A stretch of 64,000 bases of DNA, from the NCBI GenBank assembly GCA_023423975.1, contig JAFAEO010000027.1, positions 62,001 through 126,000 on the forward strand. The letters are read 5' to 3'. This DNA is from Pseudomonadota bacterium (GTDB taxonomy: Bacteria; Pseudomonadota; Gammaproteobacteria; Burkholderiales; Burkholderiaceae_B). A program made the translations under genes and the position numbers. The notes under the pieces were generated by a model that was not told the origin of the DNA, did not search any database, and was given only the letters and a program-made list of their open reading frames with translations. Below, piece by piece: positions 7,600 to 16,909 of this stretch (its first letter is position 1; every line of letters starts with the position of its first letter).

Positions 7600-10500
7600 G
7601 TGTCAGATACTCAACATCAACACCAGATTGCATACGGCTGTGCCGCCTTGACCCCGTTTCAGAAAGAGCGACTGCTTGCGGCGCTTGCCCAGGCGGGGTT
7701 GCCTGTGCAGGACGTGACTGCCCGTTACGAGCACCACATTTTTATTGGCGGCGTCATGTCGCAGGACGATCAACAACGGTTAAGCCAGTTGCTCGATTAC
7801 GGTACTACCCGGGCAAGTACGCCGGCGCAGGATGCGCTGGTGCTGCGGGTATTGCCACGTCTGGGTACGCTGTCGCCATGGGCCAGCAAGGCGACCGATA
7901 TTGCCCACAATTGCGGCTTGTCTGCGGTTCGGCGTATAGAGCGGGGTATCGAATACCGGTTTGTTCCGAAAAAAGGCTTGCTGGGCGCCAAAAAGCTTAC
8001 CTCAGAGCAACTGTCGCATATCGCGGCGCTGGTTCATGATCGAATGACTGAGACCGTGGTGGACGCCGCCTTTAATGCTTCAATCTTAATGCAGACGTTG
8101 CCCGGCAAGCCGCTGGCGCAAATCGCCGTGCAGGCCCGTGGCAGAGTCGCACTTGATGAGGCAAATGAAAGCCTGGGGCTGGCGTTATCGCCTGTAGAAA
8201 TAGATTATCTGCTGACCTCGTTCAGCGAGCTGGGGCGTGATCCCACTGATGTCGAATTGATGATGTTTGCGCAGGCGAACAGCGAACATTGCCGTCATAA
8301 GATTTTTAACGCCAGTTGGGAAATTGATGGCGAGAAACAAGAAGATACCCTGTTTGGCATGATCCGTAAGACGCACGCGGCGCAGCCCAAGGGAACGGTG
8401 GTTGCCTATTCGGATAATGCAGCTGTTATGGAAGGCGGGCAGGCCAGCCGTTTCTTTGCCGGCTTTTCTGCAGAAGATCACGCTGCGGCGGCGCCCAAGT
8501 ATGGCAGCCATATGCGTCTGACTCATACCTTGATGAAAGTGGAAACACACAATCACCCAACGGCCATTGCGCCATTTCCGGGTGCCGCCACTGGCGCTGG
8601 TGGAGAAATCCGCGATGAAGGCGCTACCGGGCGAGGGTCCAAGCCCAAGGCGGGTCTGACCGGCTTTACCGTTTCCAATCTGAACCTGCCGGATATCGCC
8701 GAATCGCGTGAGGCCAAGCCCTATGGCTTGCCTGACCGGATTGCCAGCCCGCTTGACATCATGATCGAAGGGCCTATCGGCGGCGCTGCGTTCAATAACG
8801 AATTCGGCAGGCCCAATTTGTTGGGGTATTTCCGTACCTTCGAGCAAACGGTCGACGGGGTTCGTTGGGGATATCATAAGCCGATTATGATCGCAGGCGG
8901 CCTGGGCAGTATCGACGCCGCACTTACCCATAAAGACGTCATACCGGGGCAGGCGTTGCTGATTCAGCTGGGCGGGCCTGGCATGCGTATCGGGATGGGA
9001 GGCAGCGCGGCTTCGTCCATGAGTGCCGGCGCCAATACTGCGCAACTTGATTTCGATTCCGTTCAGCGCGGCAATCCAGAGCTTGAGCGTCGAGCCCAGG
9101 AAGTGATTGATCGCTGTTGGCAGTTGAAAGAAGATAATCCGATCATCGCCATTCATGATGTGGGCGCGGGCGGCCTGTCCAATGCGTTTCCCGAGTTGGT
9201 AAACGATGCTGGCCGCGGCGCGATTTTCGACTTGCAACGCGTTCATCTGGAAGAATCCGGCCTGTCGGCTGCGGAAATCTGGAGTAATGAAGCGCAGGAA
9301 CGCTATGTACTGGCCATTCTGCCCGAAGATCTGTCACGTTTCGAAGCGATTGCCGTGCGCGAACGCTGTCCGTTTGCCGTCGTGGGTGTAACCACCACAG
9401 AGCGGCATTTGAAAGTGTCTGATGGCCAGGGCCTGCCAGGTTTTGCCGAGCCGCAAGCCGCAGCGCCGGCTGATGGCCCCGCGCCTGTAGACGTGCCAAT
9501 GGACGTTATTCTGGGGAAACTTCCTCGCATGAAGCGCCAGGCCGAGCACAAGGCACGTACGCTAGTGCCCATGGATGTGACAGGATTGGATCTGGCCGAT
9601 ATCTCACTGCAAGTTATGCGCCACCCGACAGTAGCCAACAAATCATTTCTGATCACCATTGGCGATCGCACCGTGGGCGGCCTGTGCTCAAGAGACCAGA
9701 TGGTCGGCCCATGGCAGGTGCCCGTGGCCGATTGTGCAGTTACGCTGGCCGACTATGAATCGCTGCGCGGCGAAGCCATGGCGATGGGCGAACGTACGCC
9801 GCTGGCTATTGGCAATGCGCCGGCCTCCGGTCGCATGGCGGTTGCCGAAGCGCTGACCAATCTTGCTGCAGCGGATGTCGCCACGCTGGAAGACATCAAG
9901 CTGTCGGCCAACTGGATGGCCGCCTGCGGTTTCGAAGGCCAGGATGCCGCGCTGTTTGACACGGTGAGCGCCGTGTCAACACTATGTCAGGCTATTGGCC
10001 TGTCGATTCCAGTGGGCAAGGATTCATTGTCCATGCGGACACGCTGGGACGAGCAGGACCAGCCCAAAGAAGTGGTTGCACCTGTATCTCTGGTGGTAAC
10101 GGCTTTTGCACCGGTCACCGACGTACGTAAAACCCTGACGCCACAACTGGTGACTGACCAGGGCGAGACTGCGTTGATTTTGCTGGATCTGGGGCAGGGA
10201 CGACAGCGCCTGGCCGGCTCGGTGTTGTCAAATGTGATTGATCAGTATGGTTCCGACGTTCCCGATCTGGACGATCCGACGCTGCTCAGAACCTTCTTCC
10301 TGACCATCCGTTCGCTGGTCGAGCGCGGGCTGATCCTGGCCTATCATGACCGCTCCGATGGCGGCTTGCTTGCCACGGTCGCCGAGATGGCTTTTGCCGG
10401 CCATGTAGGTGTTTCCATCAACCTGGACATGTTGACGTTTGATGAGACCTCAGCCGATTGGGGGGATTATAAAATTCGTCCCGAACAGGTGGCGGTGCAA

Positions 10501-11661
10501 CGCGATGAGTTAACGGTCAAGGCGCTGTTCAATGAGGAGGCGGGTGCTGTCATTCAGGTGCGGGCCGAACAACGAGATCAGGTGCTGCAGGCTCTGCGTG
10601 ATGCCGGGCTGTCCCGTATTTCAAATGTAATCGGAGCGCCGAATACCTCAGACCAGATCGAATTTTACCGTGATGGTCGCCGTATTTTCGGTCTGGATCG
10701 CGTCGAACTGGGCAAGGCCTGGAGCCAGGTTACCTACGAAATCATGAAACGGCGTGACAACCCGGCCAGCGCCCTGGCTGAGTTCAACAGCTGGGACGAA
10801 CGCGAAGATCCCGGGCTGAACGCGGTTATTGGCTTTGACCCCCAGGAGCCGCTGGCCGCGCCTTTTATTTCAAGTGGCATACGTCCAAAAATTGCCATAT
10901 TGCGCGAGCAGGGCTGCAACAGTCAGGTTGAAATGGCCTGGGCCTTCGATAAGGCCGGCTTTGATGCCTACGACGTCCATATGACCGATCTTCTGTCCGG
11001 TCGTACGTCGCTTAACAACTATCAGGCCATGGTCGCGGTTGGCGGCTTCAGTTATGGCGATGTGCTTGGCGCCGGCGAAGGGTGGGCCCGCACCATCCGG
11101 TTTAATTCGGCGTTGTCAGCGCAGTTCGCCGCCTTCTTTGCGCGGCCCGACGTTTTTGCCCTGGGAGTATGTAATGGCTGCCAGATGCTGGCCACGCTGG
11201 CTGACATGATCCCTGGCGCACAGGCTTGGCCACGGTTTACTTATAATCAGTCAGCCAAATACGAAGCGCGTCTGAGCCTGGTGCAAATTGACCAGTCTCC
11301 GTCGATTTTCTTTAACGGTATGCAAGGCAGCCGCCTGCCGATCGCGGTGGCGCACGGTGAGGGCTTCGCCGATTTTGGCCTGCAAGGCGATATCAATTCA
11401 GTCCAGACTGCCTTGCGTTATGTATCGAACGCCGGTTTTGTCACCGAGGCCTATCCGGCCAATCCTAACGGTAGTCCGCAGGGGATCGCTTCGGTCACAA
11501 CGGCAGACGGTCGGTTCACGATTATGATGCCGCATCCGGAAAGGGTCACACGCAATGTCATGATGTCGTGGCACCCGGACAGTTGGGGTGATCAGGATAC
11601 GGGTGGCGACTATACGCCGTGGATGCGCATGTTCATGAATGCCCGTGTGGCTATGGGGTAA
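7600..11661 (+). CDS. purL: Phosphoribosylformylglycinamidine synthase
   Basis: 1353 residues, the large single-chain PurL of proteobacteria. It converts FGAR plus glutamine and ATP to FGAM in purine synthesis. Visible features: an N-terminal PurS-like domain, the AIR-synthetase-like block with SEHCRHKIFNA near residue 230 and VETHNHPTAIAPFPGAATGAGGEIRDEGATG near 315, a second such domain with SFLITIGDRTVGGL, and a C-terminal class I glutaminase with the nucleophile in GVCNGCQML and the HGEG and PHPER motifs. GTG at 7600 is the likely start since the next in-frame ATG falls inside the conserved N-terminal domain; no clear ribosome binding site is seen. Confidence 0.97.
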   Translation: MSDTQHQHQIAYGCAALTPFQKERLLAALAQAGLPVQDVTARYEHHIFIGGVMSQDDQQRLSQLLDYGTTRASTPAQDALVLRVLPRLGTLSPWASKATDIAHNCGLSAVRRIERGIEYRFVPKKGLLGAKKLTSEQLSHIAALVHDRMTETVVDAAFNASILMQTLPGKPLAQIAVQARGRVALDEANESLGLALSPVEIDYLLTSFSELGRDPTDVELMMFAQANSEHCRHKIFNASWEIDGEKQEDTLFGMIRKTHAAQPKGTVVAYSDNAAVMEGGQASRFFAGFSAEDHAAAAPKYGSHMRLTHTLMKVETHNHPTAIAPFPGAATGAGGEIRDEGATGRGSKPKAGLTGFTVSNLNLPDIAESREAKPYGLPDRIASPLDIMIEGPIGGAAFNNEFGRPNLLGYFRTFEQTVDGVRWGYHKPIMIAGGLGSIDAALTHKDVIPGQALLIQLGGPGMRIGMGGSAASSMSAGANTAQLDFDSVQRGNPELERRAQEVIDRCWQLKEDNPIIAIHDVGAGGLSNAFPELVNDAGRGAIFDLQRVHLEESGLSAAEIWSNEAQERYVLAILPEDLSRFEAIAVRERCPFAVVGVTTTERHLKVSDGQGLPGFAEPQAAAPADGPAPVDVPMDVILGKLPRMKRQAEHKARTLVPMDVTGLDLADISLQVMRHPTVANKSFLITIGDRTVGGLCSRDQMVGPWQVPVADCAVTLADYESLRGEAMAMGERTPLAIGNAPASGRMAVAEALTNLAAADVATLEDIKLSANWMAACGFEGQDAALFDTVSAVSTLCQAIGLSIPVGKDSLSMRTRWDEQDQPKEVVAPVSLVVTAFAPVTDVRKTLTPQLVTDQGETALILLDLGQGRQRLAGSVLSNVIDQYGSDVPDLDDPTLLRTFFLTIRSLVERGLILAYHDRSDGGLLATVAEMAFAGHVGVSINLDMLTFDETSADWGDYKIRPEQVAVQRDELTVKALFNEEAGAVIQVRAEQRDQVLQALRDAGLSRISNVIGAPNTSDQIEFYRDGRRIFGLDRVELGKAWSQVTYEIMKRRDNPASALAEFNSWDEREDPGLNAVIGFDPQEPLAAPFISSGIRPKIAILREQGCNSQVEMAWAFDKAGFDAYDVHMTDLLSGRTSLNNYQAMVAVGGFSYGDVLGAGEGWARTIRFNSALSAQFAAFFARPDVFALGVCNGCQMLATLADMIPGAQAWPRFTYNQSAKYEARLSLVQIDQSPSIFFNGMQGSRLPIAVAHGEGFADFGLQGDINSVQTALRYVSNAGFVTEAYPANPNGSPQGIASVTTADGRFTIMMPHPERVTRNVMMSWHPDSWGDQDTGGDYTPWMRMFMNARVAMG

Positions 11662-11710
11662 AAAACGGCTCGCACGGCGGGAAAATTTCTCGTTGTTTGG
11701 GCGAACCCGG

Positions 11711-11753
11711 TTGATTCCGTTCGGGCGCAAGCGTATAATTTTGCTTTGCGCCC
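11711..11753 (+). promoter_or_regulatory. guaB promoter with inverted repeat flanking the -10
   Basis: TTGATT (11711-11716), a 17-base spacer and TATAAT (11734-11739) form a near-consensus sigma-70 promoter 26 bases before the guaB start. A perfect 8-base inverted repeat, GGGCGCAA (11723-11730) and TTGCGCCC (11746-11753), brackets the -10 symmetrically. It could be a repressor site covering the -10 and start point, or a hairpin in the very start of the mRNA. Confidence 0.8.
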
Positions 11754-11764
11754 GGAGTTATTTC

Positions 11765-13225
11765 ATGCGTCTCATTCAAAAAGCGCTTACCTTTGACGAT
11801 GTTCTTCTGGTACCTGCGTACTCAAATGTGTTGCCGCGCGACACGTCTCTCAAAACCAAACTTACCCGAAATATCACACTGAATATTCCGCTGGTATCGG
11901 CAGCCATGGATACGGTTACCGAAGCCCGGCTGGCTATCGCCATGGCCCAGGAAGGCGGAATCGGGATCATCCACAAGAACATGACTGCAGATGAGCAGGC
12001 CGCAGAAGTGGCTCGCGTCAAACGTCATGAGTTCGGGATAGTCATTGATCCGGTATCGGTTACCTCGGACATGAAGGTGCGTGATGCCATCGCCCTGCAG
12101 AAAAAACATGGCATCTCCGGTCTGCCTGTGGTGGACAACGGCAAGGTAGTTGGCATCGTGACCAATCGGGACCTGCGTTTCGAAGACCGTCTTGATGTGC
12201 CGCTTACTTCTGTGATGACGCCCAAGGAGCGGCTGATCACCATGCATGAGGGTGGCACGCTGAGCGAAGCCCAGGCCTTGATGCACAAATACCGTCTGGA
12301 ACGTGTACTGATCGTTAATGACGAATTTGAATTGCGCGGGCTGGCTACCGTCAAGGATATCGTTAAAAATACTGAACATCCCTATGCATGCAAGGACGAA
12401 TTTGGTCAATTGCGTGTTGGCGCCGCAGTCGGCGTGGGCGAGGGTACCGAAGAGCGTGTACGCAAGCTTGCCGCAGCCGATGTCGATGTTATTATCGTTG
12501 ATACTGCGCACGGCCATTCCCAGGGCGTGCTTGATCGCGTCCGCTGGGTTAAAGAGAATTTCCCGGAAATTGATGTAATCGGCGGCAATATTGCAACCGC
12601 AGAAGCCGCCAGAGCGCTGGTGGAAGCAGGCGCCGATGGCGTCAAGGTGGGTATTGGTCCGGGCTCAATCTGCACTACCAGGATTGTCGCGGGCGTAGGT
12701 GTTCCCCAGATCACGGCCATTTCCGATGTTGCCAAGGCGCTGGAAGGCACTGGCGTGCCGCTGATCGCCGACGGCGGTATCCGCTATTCCGGCGATGTGT
12801 CCAAGGCGCTGGTCGCGGGCGCCTTTGCCTGCATGATGGGCGGCATGTTCGCAGGCACTGAAGAGGCGCCGGGCGAAGTCGTATTGTTCCAGGGGCGCTC
12901 TTATAAGTCCTACCGGGGCATGGGCAGTCTTGGCGCCATGGAAAAGGGCTCTGCCGATCGTTATTTCCAGGACCCTGCCAACAACGCCGACAAGCTGGTG
13001 CCGGAAGGTATTGAAGGCCGTGTGCCATACAAAGGCAGTGTGCTGGCCATCATTTATCAGTTGGTCGGCGGCATCAGGGCTTCCATGGGCTATTGCGGTT
13101 GCGCCACAATTGATGACATGCGTACCGTGCCGCAATTTGTAGAGATTACCTCTGCCGGTGTTCGCGAATCGCATGTACATGATGTGCAAATCACCAAAGA
13201 GGCGCCGAACTACCGCGCCGATTAA
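11765..13225 (+). CDS. guaB: Inosine-5'-monophosphate dehydrogenase
   Basis: 486 residues, standard for bacterial IMPDH. It oxidises IMP to XMP with NAD, the first committed step to GMP; guaA, the next enzyme, lies 1.3 kb downstream. The start MRLIQKALTFDDVLLVPAYS matches the family and CGGAG precedes it by 6-7 bases. Two CBS domains occupy about residues 93-205 (VSVTSDMKVRDAI; MTPKERLITM). The catalytic Cys303 lies in GSICTTR, followed by the flap YRGMGSLGAM. An in-frame ATG at 11639 lies inside purL and is rejected as the start. Confidence 0.98.
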   Translation: MRLIQKALTFDDVLLVPAYSNVLPRDTSLKTKLTRNITLNIPLVSAAMDTVTEARLAIAMAQEGGIGIIHKNMTADEQAAEVARVKRHEFGIVIDPVSVTSDMKVRDAIALQKKHGISGLPVVDNGKVVGIVTNRDLRFEDRLDVPLTSVMTPKERLITMHEGGTLSEAQALMHKYRLERVLIVNDEFELRGLATVKDIVKNTEHPYACKDEFGQLRVGAAVGVGEGTEERVRKLAAADVDVIIVDTAHGHSQGVLDRVRWVKENFPEIDVIGGNIATAEAARALVEAGADGVKVGIGPGSICTTRIVAGVGVPQITAISDVAKALEGTGVPLIADGGIRYSGDVSKALVAGAFACMMGGMFAGTEEAPGEVVLFQGRSYKSYRGMGSLGAMEKGSADRYFQDPANNADKLVPEGIEGRVPYKGSVLAIIYQLVGGIRASMGYCGCATIDDMRTVPQFVEITSAGVRESHVHDVQITKEAPNYRAD

Positions 13226-13295
13226 GTGTCGTCTCAGCAGTGGCGCTACGCATGCCGTGGCACCACTGCGTGATCGGCACCGAAACCAGAAACAG

Positions 13296-13329
13296 AACCC
13301 GGCGTGTTTATTGCAGCGCCGGGTTTTTT
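13296..13329 (+). terminator. Rho-independent terminator of guaB
   Basis: AACCCGGCG (13296-13304) pairs with CGCCGGGTT (13317-13325) around a 12-base loop and runs into a T-tract. A second weaker hairpin (GCAGTGG 13237-13243 with CCACTGC 13263-13269) precedes it just after the guaB stop. Confidence 0.88.
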
Positions 13330-13372
13330 GTTGTCCCTATTTACAGACATAGTAGATTGCAGCGCGCAGCAT

Positions 13373-13435
13373 GACCTGGACCGCGCAAGTGAGAAGGTCC
13401 AGGTCGCTTGCCTTGACCAGTGGGGCAGTGGTCAA
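13373..13435. repeat. Two tandem hairpins downstream of guaB terminator
   Basis: GACCTGGACC (13373-13382) is perfectly inverted at 13396-13405, and TTGACCA (13413-13419) is perfectly inverted at 13429-13435. They lie after the guaB terminator and before the end of the convergent hydrolase gene. They might terminate the minus-strand hydrolase transcript or belong to a small RNA; no gene is seen here. Confidence 0.55.
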
Positions 13436-13511
13436 CATCGACAGATCGGTGATTAATAATTTTTCAGGGTGATGCGGCGGCGTGTTATTCGAACAATATT
13501 GCAACGCGATA

Positions 13512-14324
13512 TTACAGCGCTGATAGCGCCAGCAGTTTGTCAGCCACCCTATTCGGAGCCAGCAACGGGGCTGAGTGTGAGCTGTTCAGTTCTGCCCAGA
13601 TCCAATCGGGCTGGCCTTTGACCCAGTCATGCGTGGCAGCAACCGGCTTATAGGGTGGGGCGGTGCAGGCCAGATAGATTTTTTTCACACCGGCACCTAT
13701 TGGCTCGCTTAGTGAGAGTGCGCTGGCATAGGTATTGATTGGATGCGGCGTCAATTTTCCTTGCGCGAATGTATATTGCTCGGTATCGGCGGGAATGCCC
13801 AGATGAATCGGATCCGGCGCGGGAATGCCATATCCATGGTGGGCCTGGGCCGAGGCTGTCAATGCATTGACCACCTTATCGGGCAACGTTGCGAACGTGG
13901 ACTGACCTGAAGGCAGCACAAAGGCATCCAGGTAGATAAGGTGGTCCAGGCGATCTGCGATACGATCGGCCACGCCACTGATGACCAATCCGGCAAAACT
14001 GTGGCCCACGAGAATGACATTTGCAAGCGTCTGATTGCCAGGCTGCTTGCCTGCAGAATGAGCAAGCGCTGGCGCCGATTGCGGGTGCAATATTGCGGTT
14101 TCGATATCCTTAATGAACGTGTCCAGCGAAATGGCCGCCGATAATTCGTTCGCGCGCTCGCCCAGACCGGCTAGCGTGGGGGTGTATACGATATGCCCCT
14201 GATCGCGCAGCTGTTGCGCAACCGCGTTCCAGACCCAGGCTCCGTGCCAGGCGCCATGGACCAGCATAAAGGTTTTTGCTGCGGGGGCAGGATCGGTAAT
14301 GGGTTGATTTCGGGCATTTTTCAT
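13512..14324 (-). CDS. Alpha/beta hydrolase (EstC/salicylate-esterase-like)
   Basis: 270 residues, no signal peptide. The early strand and oxyanion motif FMLVHGAWHGAWVW, the nucleophile elbow GHSFAG and a late SHSAPLL His are those of the small esterase/hydroxynitrile-lyase-like group of alpha/beta hydrolases (bacterial EstC, plant methyl esterases). The catalytic Ser is in VILVGHSFAGLVI; the substrate cannot be inferred. I use ATG at 14324 (MKNARNQPI), preceded by AAAGG; upstream in-frame codons to 14462 add an unconserved segment that overlaps the promoter side of guaA. It lies between guaB and guaA but on the other strand, so it is not part of purine synthesis. Confidence 0.82.
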   Translation of the reverse strand: MKNARNQPITDPAPAAKTFMLVHGAWHGAWVWNAVAQQLRDQGHIVYTPTLAGLGERANELSAAISLDTFIKDIETAILHPQSAPALAHSAGKQPGNQTLANVILVGHSFAGLVISGVADRIADRLDHLIYLDAFVLPSGQSTFATLPDKVVNALTASAQAHHGYGIPAPDPIHLGIPADTEQYTFAQGKLTPHPINTYASALSLSEPIGAGVKKIYLACTAPPYKPVAATHDWVKGQPDWIWAELNSSHSAPLLAPNRVADKLLALSAL

Positions 14325-14560
14325 TGATACAGGGCCTTTAGTATATGAGCGAAACAAGGGGTAAGACAGACACGCTGTGCCGGTGTGCTGCCCCGCGTAC
14401 GTGCGCCAAATGATCACGCTTGCACCCGGGACCGCGATGCGCAAAACAGGCCTGACTGTCACATCTTATGCACAGCCAGGTTTTGACGCGGTTTTGAGCG
14501 CCGCAACCATTATAATGTCGTCTTCCAATTTATTTTCTTTTGTCCTCAGGCGGATATAGC

Positions 14561-16153
14561 ATGCATCAGCGGATTCTGATTCTCGATTACGGTTCACAGG
14601 TTACCCAACTTATTGCGCGACGCGTGCGCGAAGCAGGGGTGTTTTGTGAAATTCACCCCGGCGATGTCGATGCGGCTTTTCTTGCAGAACAGCAGGGCCT
14701 GGGACTCAAGGGCGTGATCCTGTCCGGCAGCCATTCGTCTGCCTATGATGAAGCATCGCTCAAGGTACCGCAGCAGGTATTCGAGCTGGGCGTGCCGGTG
14801 CTGGGCATCTGTTATGGTATGCAGGCCATGGCGTCGCAACTAGGTGGCAAGGTCAGCTGGTCCGATCATCGAGAATTCGGCTATGCTGAAGTGCGCGCGC
14901 ATGGCCATACCGCACTGCTCAAGGACATTGCCGATTTTGTCACGCCCGAAGGCCATGGCATGCTCAAGGTCTGGATGAGCCATGGCGACAAGGTTACTGA
15001 ACTGCCCGACGGTTTTGTGCTAATGGCTTCCACGCCTTCGTGCCCGATAGCCGGCATGGCCGACGAAACCCGTCATTTTTATGGCGTGCAATTTCACCCA
15101 GAGGTAACTCACACCACCCAGGGGCGGGCGCTGCTGAACCGTTTTGTTAATGACATTTGTGGTTGCAGCAATGACTGGAACATGCCCGACTACGTTGAAG
15201 AAGCGGTCGCACGTATCCGCGAACAGGTCGGCACCGATGACGTAATTCTGGGATTGTCCGGCGGTGTGGACTCATCCGTGGCTGCAGCATTGATCCACAA
15301 GGCCATCGGCGATCAACTCACTTGCGTCTTTGTGGACCATGGGCTGCTTCGCCAGAATGAAGCAGAGCAGGTCATGAAGATTTTTGGCGAACACCTTGGC
15401 GTGAACGTGATTCATGTTGACGCAACTGACGCCTTCATGAGCAAGCTGGCCGGCGAAACCGACCCGGAGAAAAAACGCAAGATTATCGGTCGTGAGTTTG
15501 TGGAAGTGTTCCAGGATGAAGCGGGCAAACGCAAAAGCGCACGCTGGCTGGCCCAGGGCACCATTTATCCCGATGTGATTGAATCGGCCGGCGCCAAAAC
15601 CGGCAAGGCCGTTGCCATCAAGTCGCATCATAATGTAGGTGGTCTGCCCGAAACGCTTAATCTGCAACTGCTGGAGCCACTGCGCGAACTGTTCAAGGAC
15701 GAGGTGCGTGAACTGGGTCTGGCGCTGGGCCTGCCGCACCATATGGTGTACCGCCATCCATTCCCGGGCCCGGGCCTGGGTGTGCGCATTCTGGGCGAAG
15801 TCAAGAAAGAATATGCCGATCTGCTGCGCAAGGCTGATGCGATCTTTATTGAAGAACTGCGCAACACGACCGATGAAGAATCAGGCAAATCCTGGTATGA
15901 CCTGACCTCTCAGGCCTTTGCCGTGTTCCTGCCGGTCAAATCGGTAGGGGTCATGGGCGATGGCCGAACTTATGATTACGTGGTGGCGCTGCGTGCGGTG
16001 CAGACATCCGATTTCATGACCGCCGACTGGGCACAACTGCCGTATCCGTTATTGGGTCGTGTGTCATCTCGTATTATTAACGAAGTGCGCGGCATCAACC
16101 GGGTGGTTTATGACGTTTCGAGCAAGCCGCCTGCGACGATTGAGTGGGAGTGA
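14561..16153 (+). CDS. guaA: GMP synthase (glutamine-hydrolysing)
   Basis: 530 residues, full length. It aminates XMP to GMP using glutamine and ATP. The N-terminal class I glutaminase has its nucleophile Cys84 in LGICYGMQ and the His/Glu pair in VQFHPEV. The ATP-pyrophosphatase P-loop LSGGVDSSV follows near residue 233, and the C-terminal dimerisation domain ends in KPPATIEWE, the conserved GuaA terminus. The start MHQRILILDYGSQ at 14561 is the family start. A perfect TATAAT lies at 14511-14516; no -35 at normal spacing is obvious. Confidence 0.98.
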   Translation: MHQRILILDYGSQVTQLIARRVREAGVFCEIHPGDVDAAFLAEQQGLGLKGVILSGSHSSAYDEASLKVPQQVFELGVPVLGICYGMQAMASQLGGKVSWSDHREFGYAEVRAHGHTALLKDIADFVTPEGHGMLKVWMSHGDKVTELPDGFVLMASTPSCPIAGMADETRHFYGVQFHPEVTHTTQGRALLNRFVNDICGCSNDWNMPDYVEEAVARIREQVGTDDVILGLSGGVDSSVAAALIHKAIGDQLTCVFVDHGLLRQNEAEQVMKIFGEHLGVNVIHVDATDAFMSKLAGETDPEKKRKIIGREFVEVFQDEAGKRKSARWLAQGTIYPDVIESAGAKTGKAVAIKSHHNVGGLPETLNLQLLEPLRELFKDEVRELGLALGLPHHMVYRHPFPGPGLGVRILGEVKKEYADLLRKADAIFIEELRNTTDEESGKSWYDLTSQAFAVFLPVKSVGVMGDGRTYDYVVALRAVQTSDFMTADWAQLPYPLLGRVSSRIINEVRGINRVVYDVSSKPPATIEWE

Positions 16154-16195
16154 GGCTGAATTATAAATTATTGAGCTAATTTAATAAATTTCTAA

Positions 16196-16231
16196 TCAGT
16201 AACTGTATTTCCCGACTCATTAACTGTATTT
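16196..16231. repeat. Tandem 15-base repeat with 21-base period upstream of yjdM
   Basis: TCAGTAACTGTATTT (16196-16210) and TCATTAACTGTATTT (16217-16231) differ at one base and are exactly 21 bases apart, about two helical turns, so both face the same side of the helix. The first copy contains the palindrome CAGT-a-ACTG. This looks like a pair of operator sites for a DNA-binding regulator of the downstream gene. The surrounding 16154-16260 is AT-rich. Confidence 0.55.
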
Positions 16232-16354
16232 TTCATGGTTTGCGCAAGGTAAGCCGTTGAGAAAAACACCGATACTATGACCTGCATCAGTGATGCCGGC
16301 ATGGTATCGGGAGTGCGCTCGGATATGCCGGAGCAGTTTCCAGGATTCTTTGAT

Positions 16355-16699
16355 ATGAGCACCTTACCCCCTTGTTCCCAATGTCAGTCCAGCCTCACCT
16401 ATGAAGATGGTAGCGGGCTCTACATTTGTCCCGAATGCGGCCACGAATGGCCGGTTCAAGCCGAGGCCGTGACCGATTCGGACGAACGTGTTCACCGTGA
16501 CGCCGCCGGAAACCTGCTGCAAGATGGAGATAGCGTCACCGTCATCAAAGACCTGAAACTCAAGGGCTCGGGCGGGGTCGTGAAGATGGGGACCAAGGTC
16601 AAGAATATCCGCCTGGTTGATGGGGACCATGACATTGATTGCAAGATCGATGGATTCGGGGCAATGAGCTTGAAGTCGGAGTTCGTAAAGAAAATCTGA
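16355..16699 (+). CDS. yjdM: PhnA/YjdM family zinc-ribbon protein
   Basis: 114 residues. The N-terminal zinc ribbon has two Cys pairs (CSQC and CPEC), and the rest, from DAAGNLLQDGDSVTVIKDLK to the C-terminal CKIDGFGAMSLKSEFVKK, closely follows E. coli YjdM (formerly PhnA). Despite the old name, the protein is not a demonstrated phosphonate enzyme and no phn genes are nearby. ATG at 16355 is chosen because it aligns with the family start MSTLPPC; an in-frame ATG at 16277 would add 26 unconserved residues. Confidence 0.93.
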   Translation: MSTLPPCSQCQSSLTYEDGSGLYICPECGHEWPVQAEAVTDSDERVHRDAAGNLLQDGDSVTVIKDLKLKGSGGVVKMGTKVKNIRLVDGDHDIDCKIDGFGAMSLKSEFVKKI

Positions 16700-16731
16700 T
16701 CGGCGCTCTAATGAGCGGTCTAACGCGACGC

Positions 16732-16773
16732 CATGTGGCCCCGACTGTTGCGTGCTCCTGGCGGGGCCACATG
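16732..16773. terminator. Hairpin after yjdM
   Basis: A perfect 12-base inverted repeat, CATGTGGCCCCG (16732-16743) with its complement at 16762-16773, and an 18-base loop. It is 33 bases past the yjdM stop and between convergent genes. There is no T-tract on either side. Confidence 0.55.
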
Positions 16774-16909
16774 ACATAGCATGGTATTTTCGTGGTGTTA
16801 CCAGACGATCATTGTCGAGGGGGGGCTGGGCCTGGCTGCAACTTCAAGTTGAATTCATTATTTAATAGAAAGCATAAAAGAAAGCAGCAACGGGCGCTGC
16901 CTTCTTCTC

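Noticed and set aside
8185..9246. Long minus-strand open frame (353 codons) within purL
   Set aside because: It is antisense to conserved purL coding sequence and its translation has no recognisable domain; GC-rich codon use on the other strand explains the open frame.
11639..11764. Upstream in-frame start for guaB
   Set aside because: It would begin inside purL and contain the guaB promoter; the family start MRLIQKALTFDDVLL at 11765 has its own ribosome binding site.
16355..16699. Phosphonate-utilisation function for yjdM (old name phnA)
   Set aside because: The protein is only a small zinc-ribbon protein and no phosphonate uptake or C-P lyase genes are present in the window.
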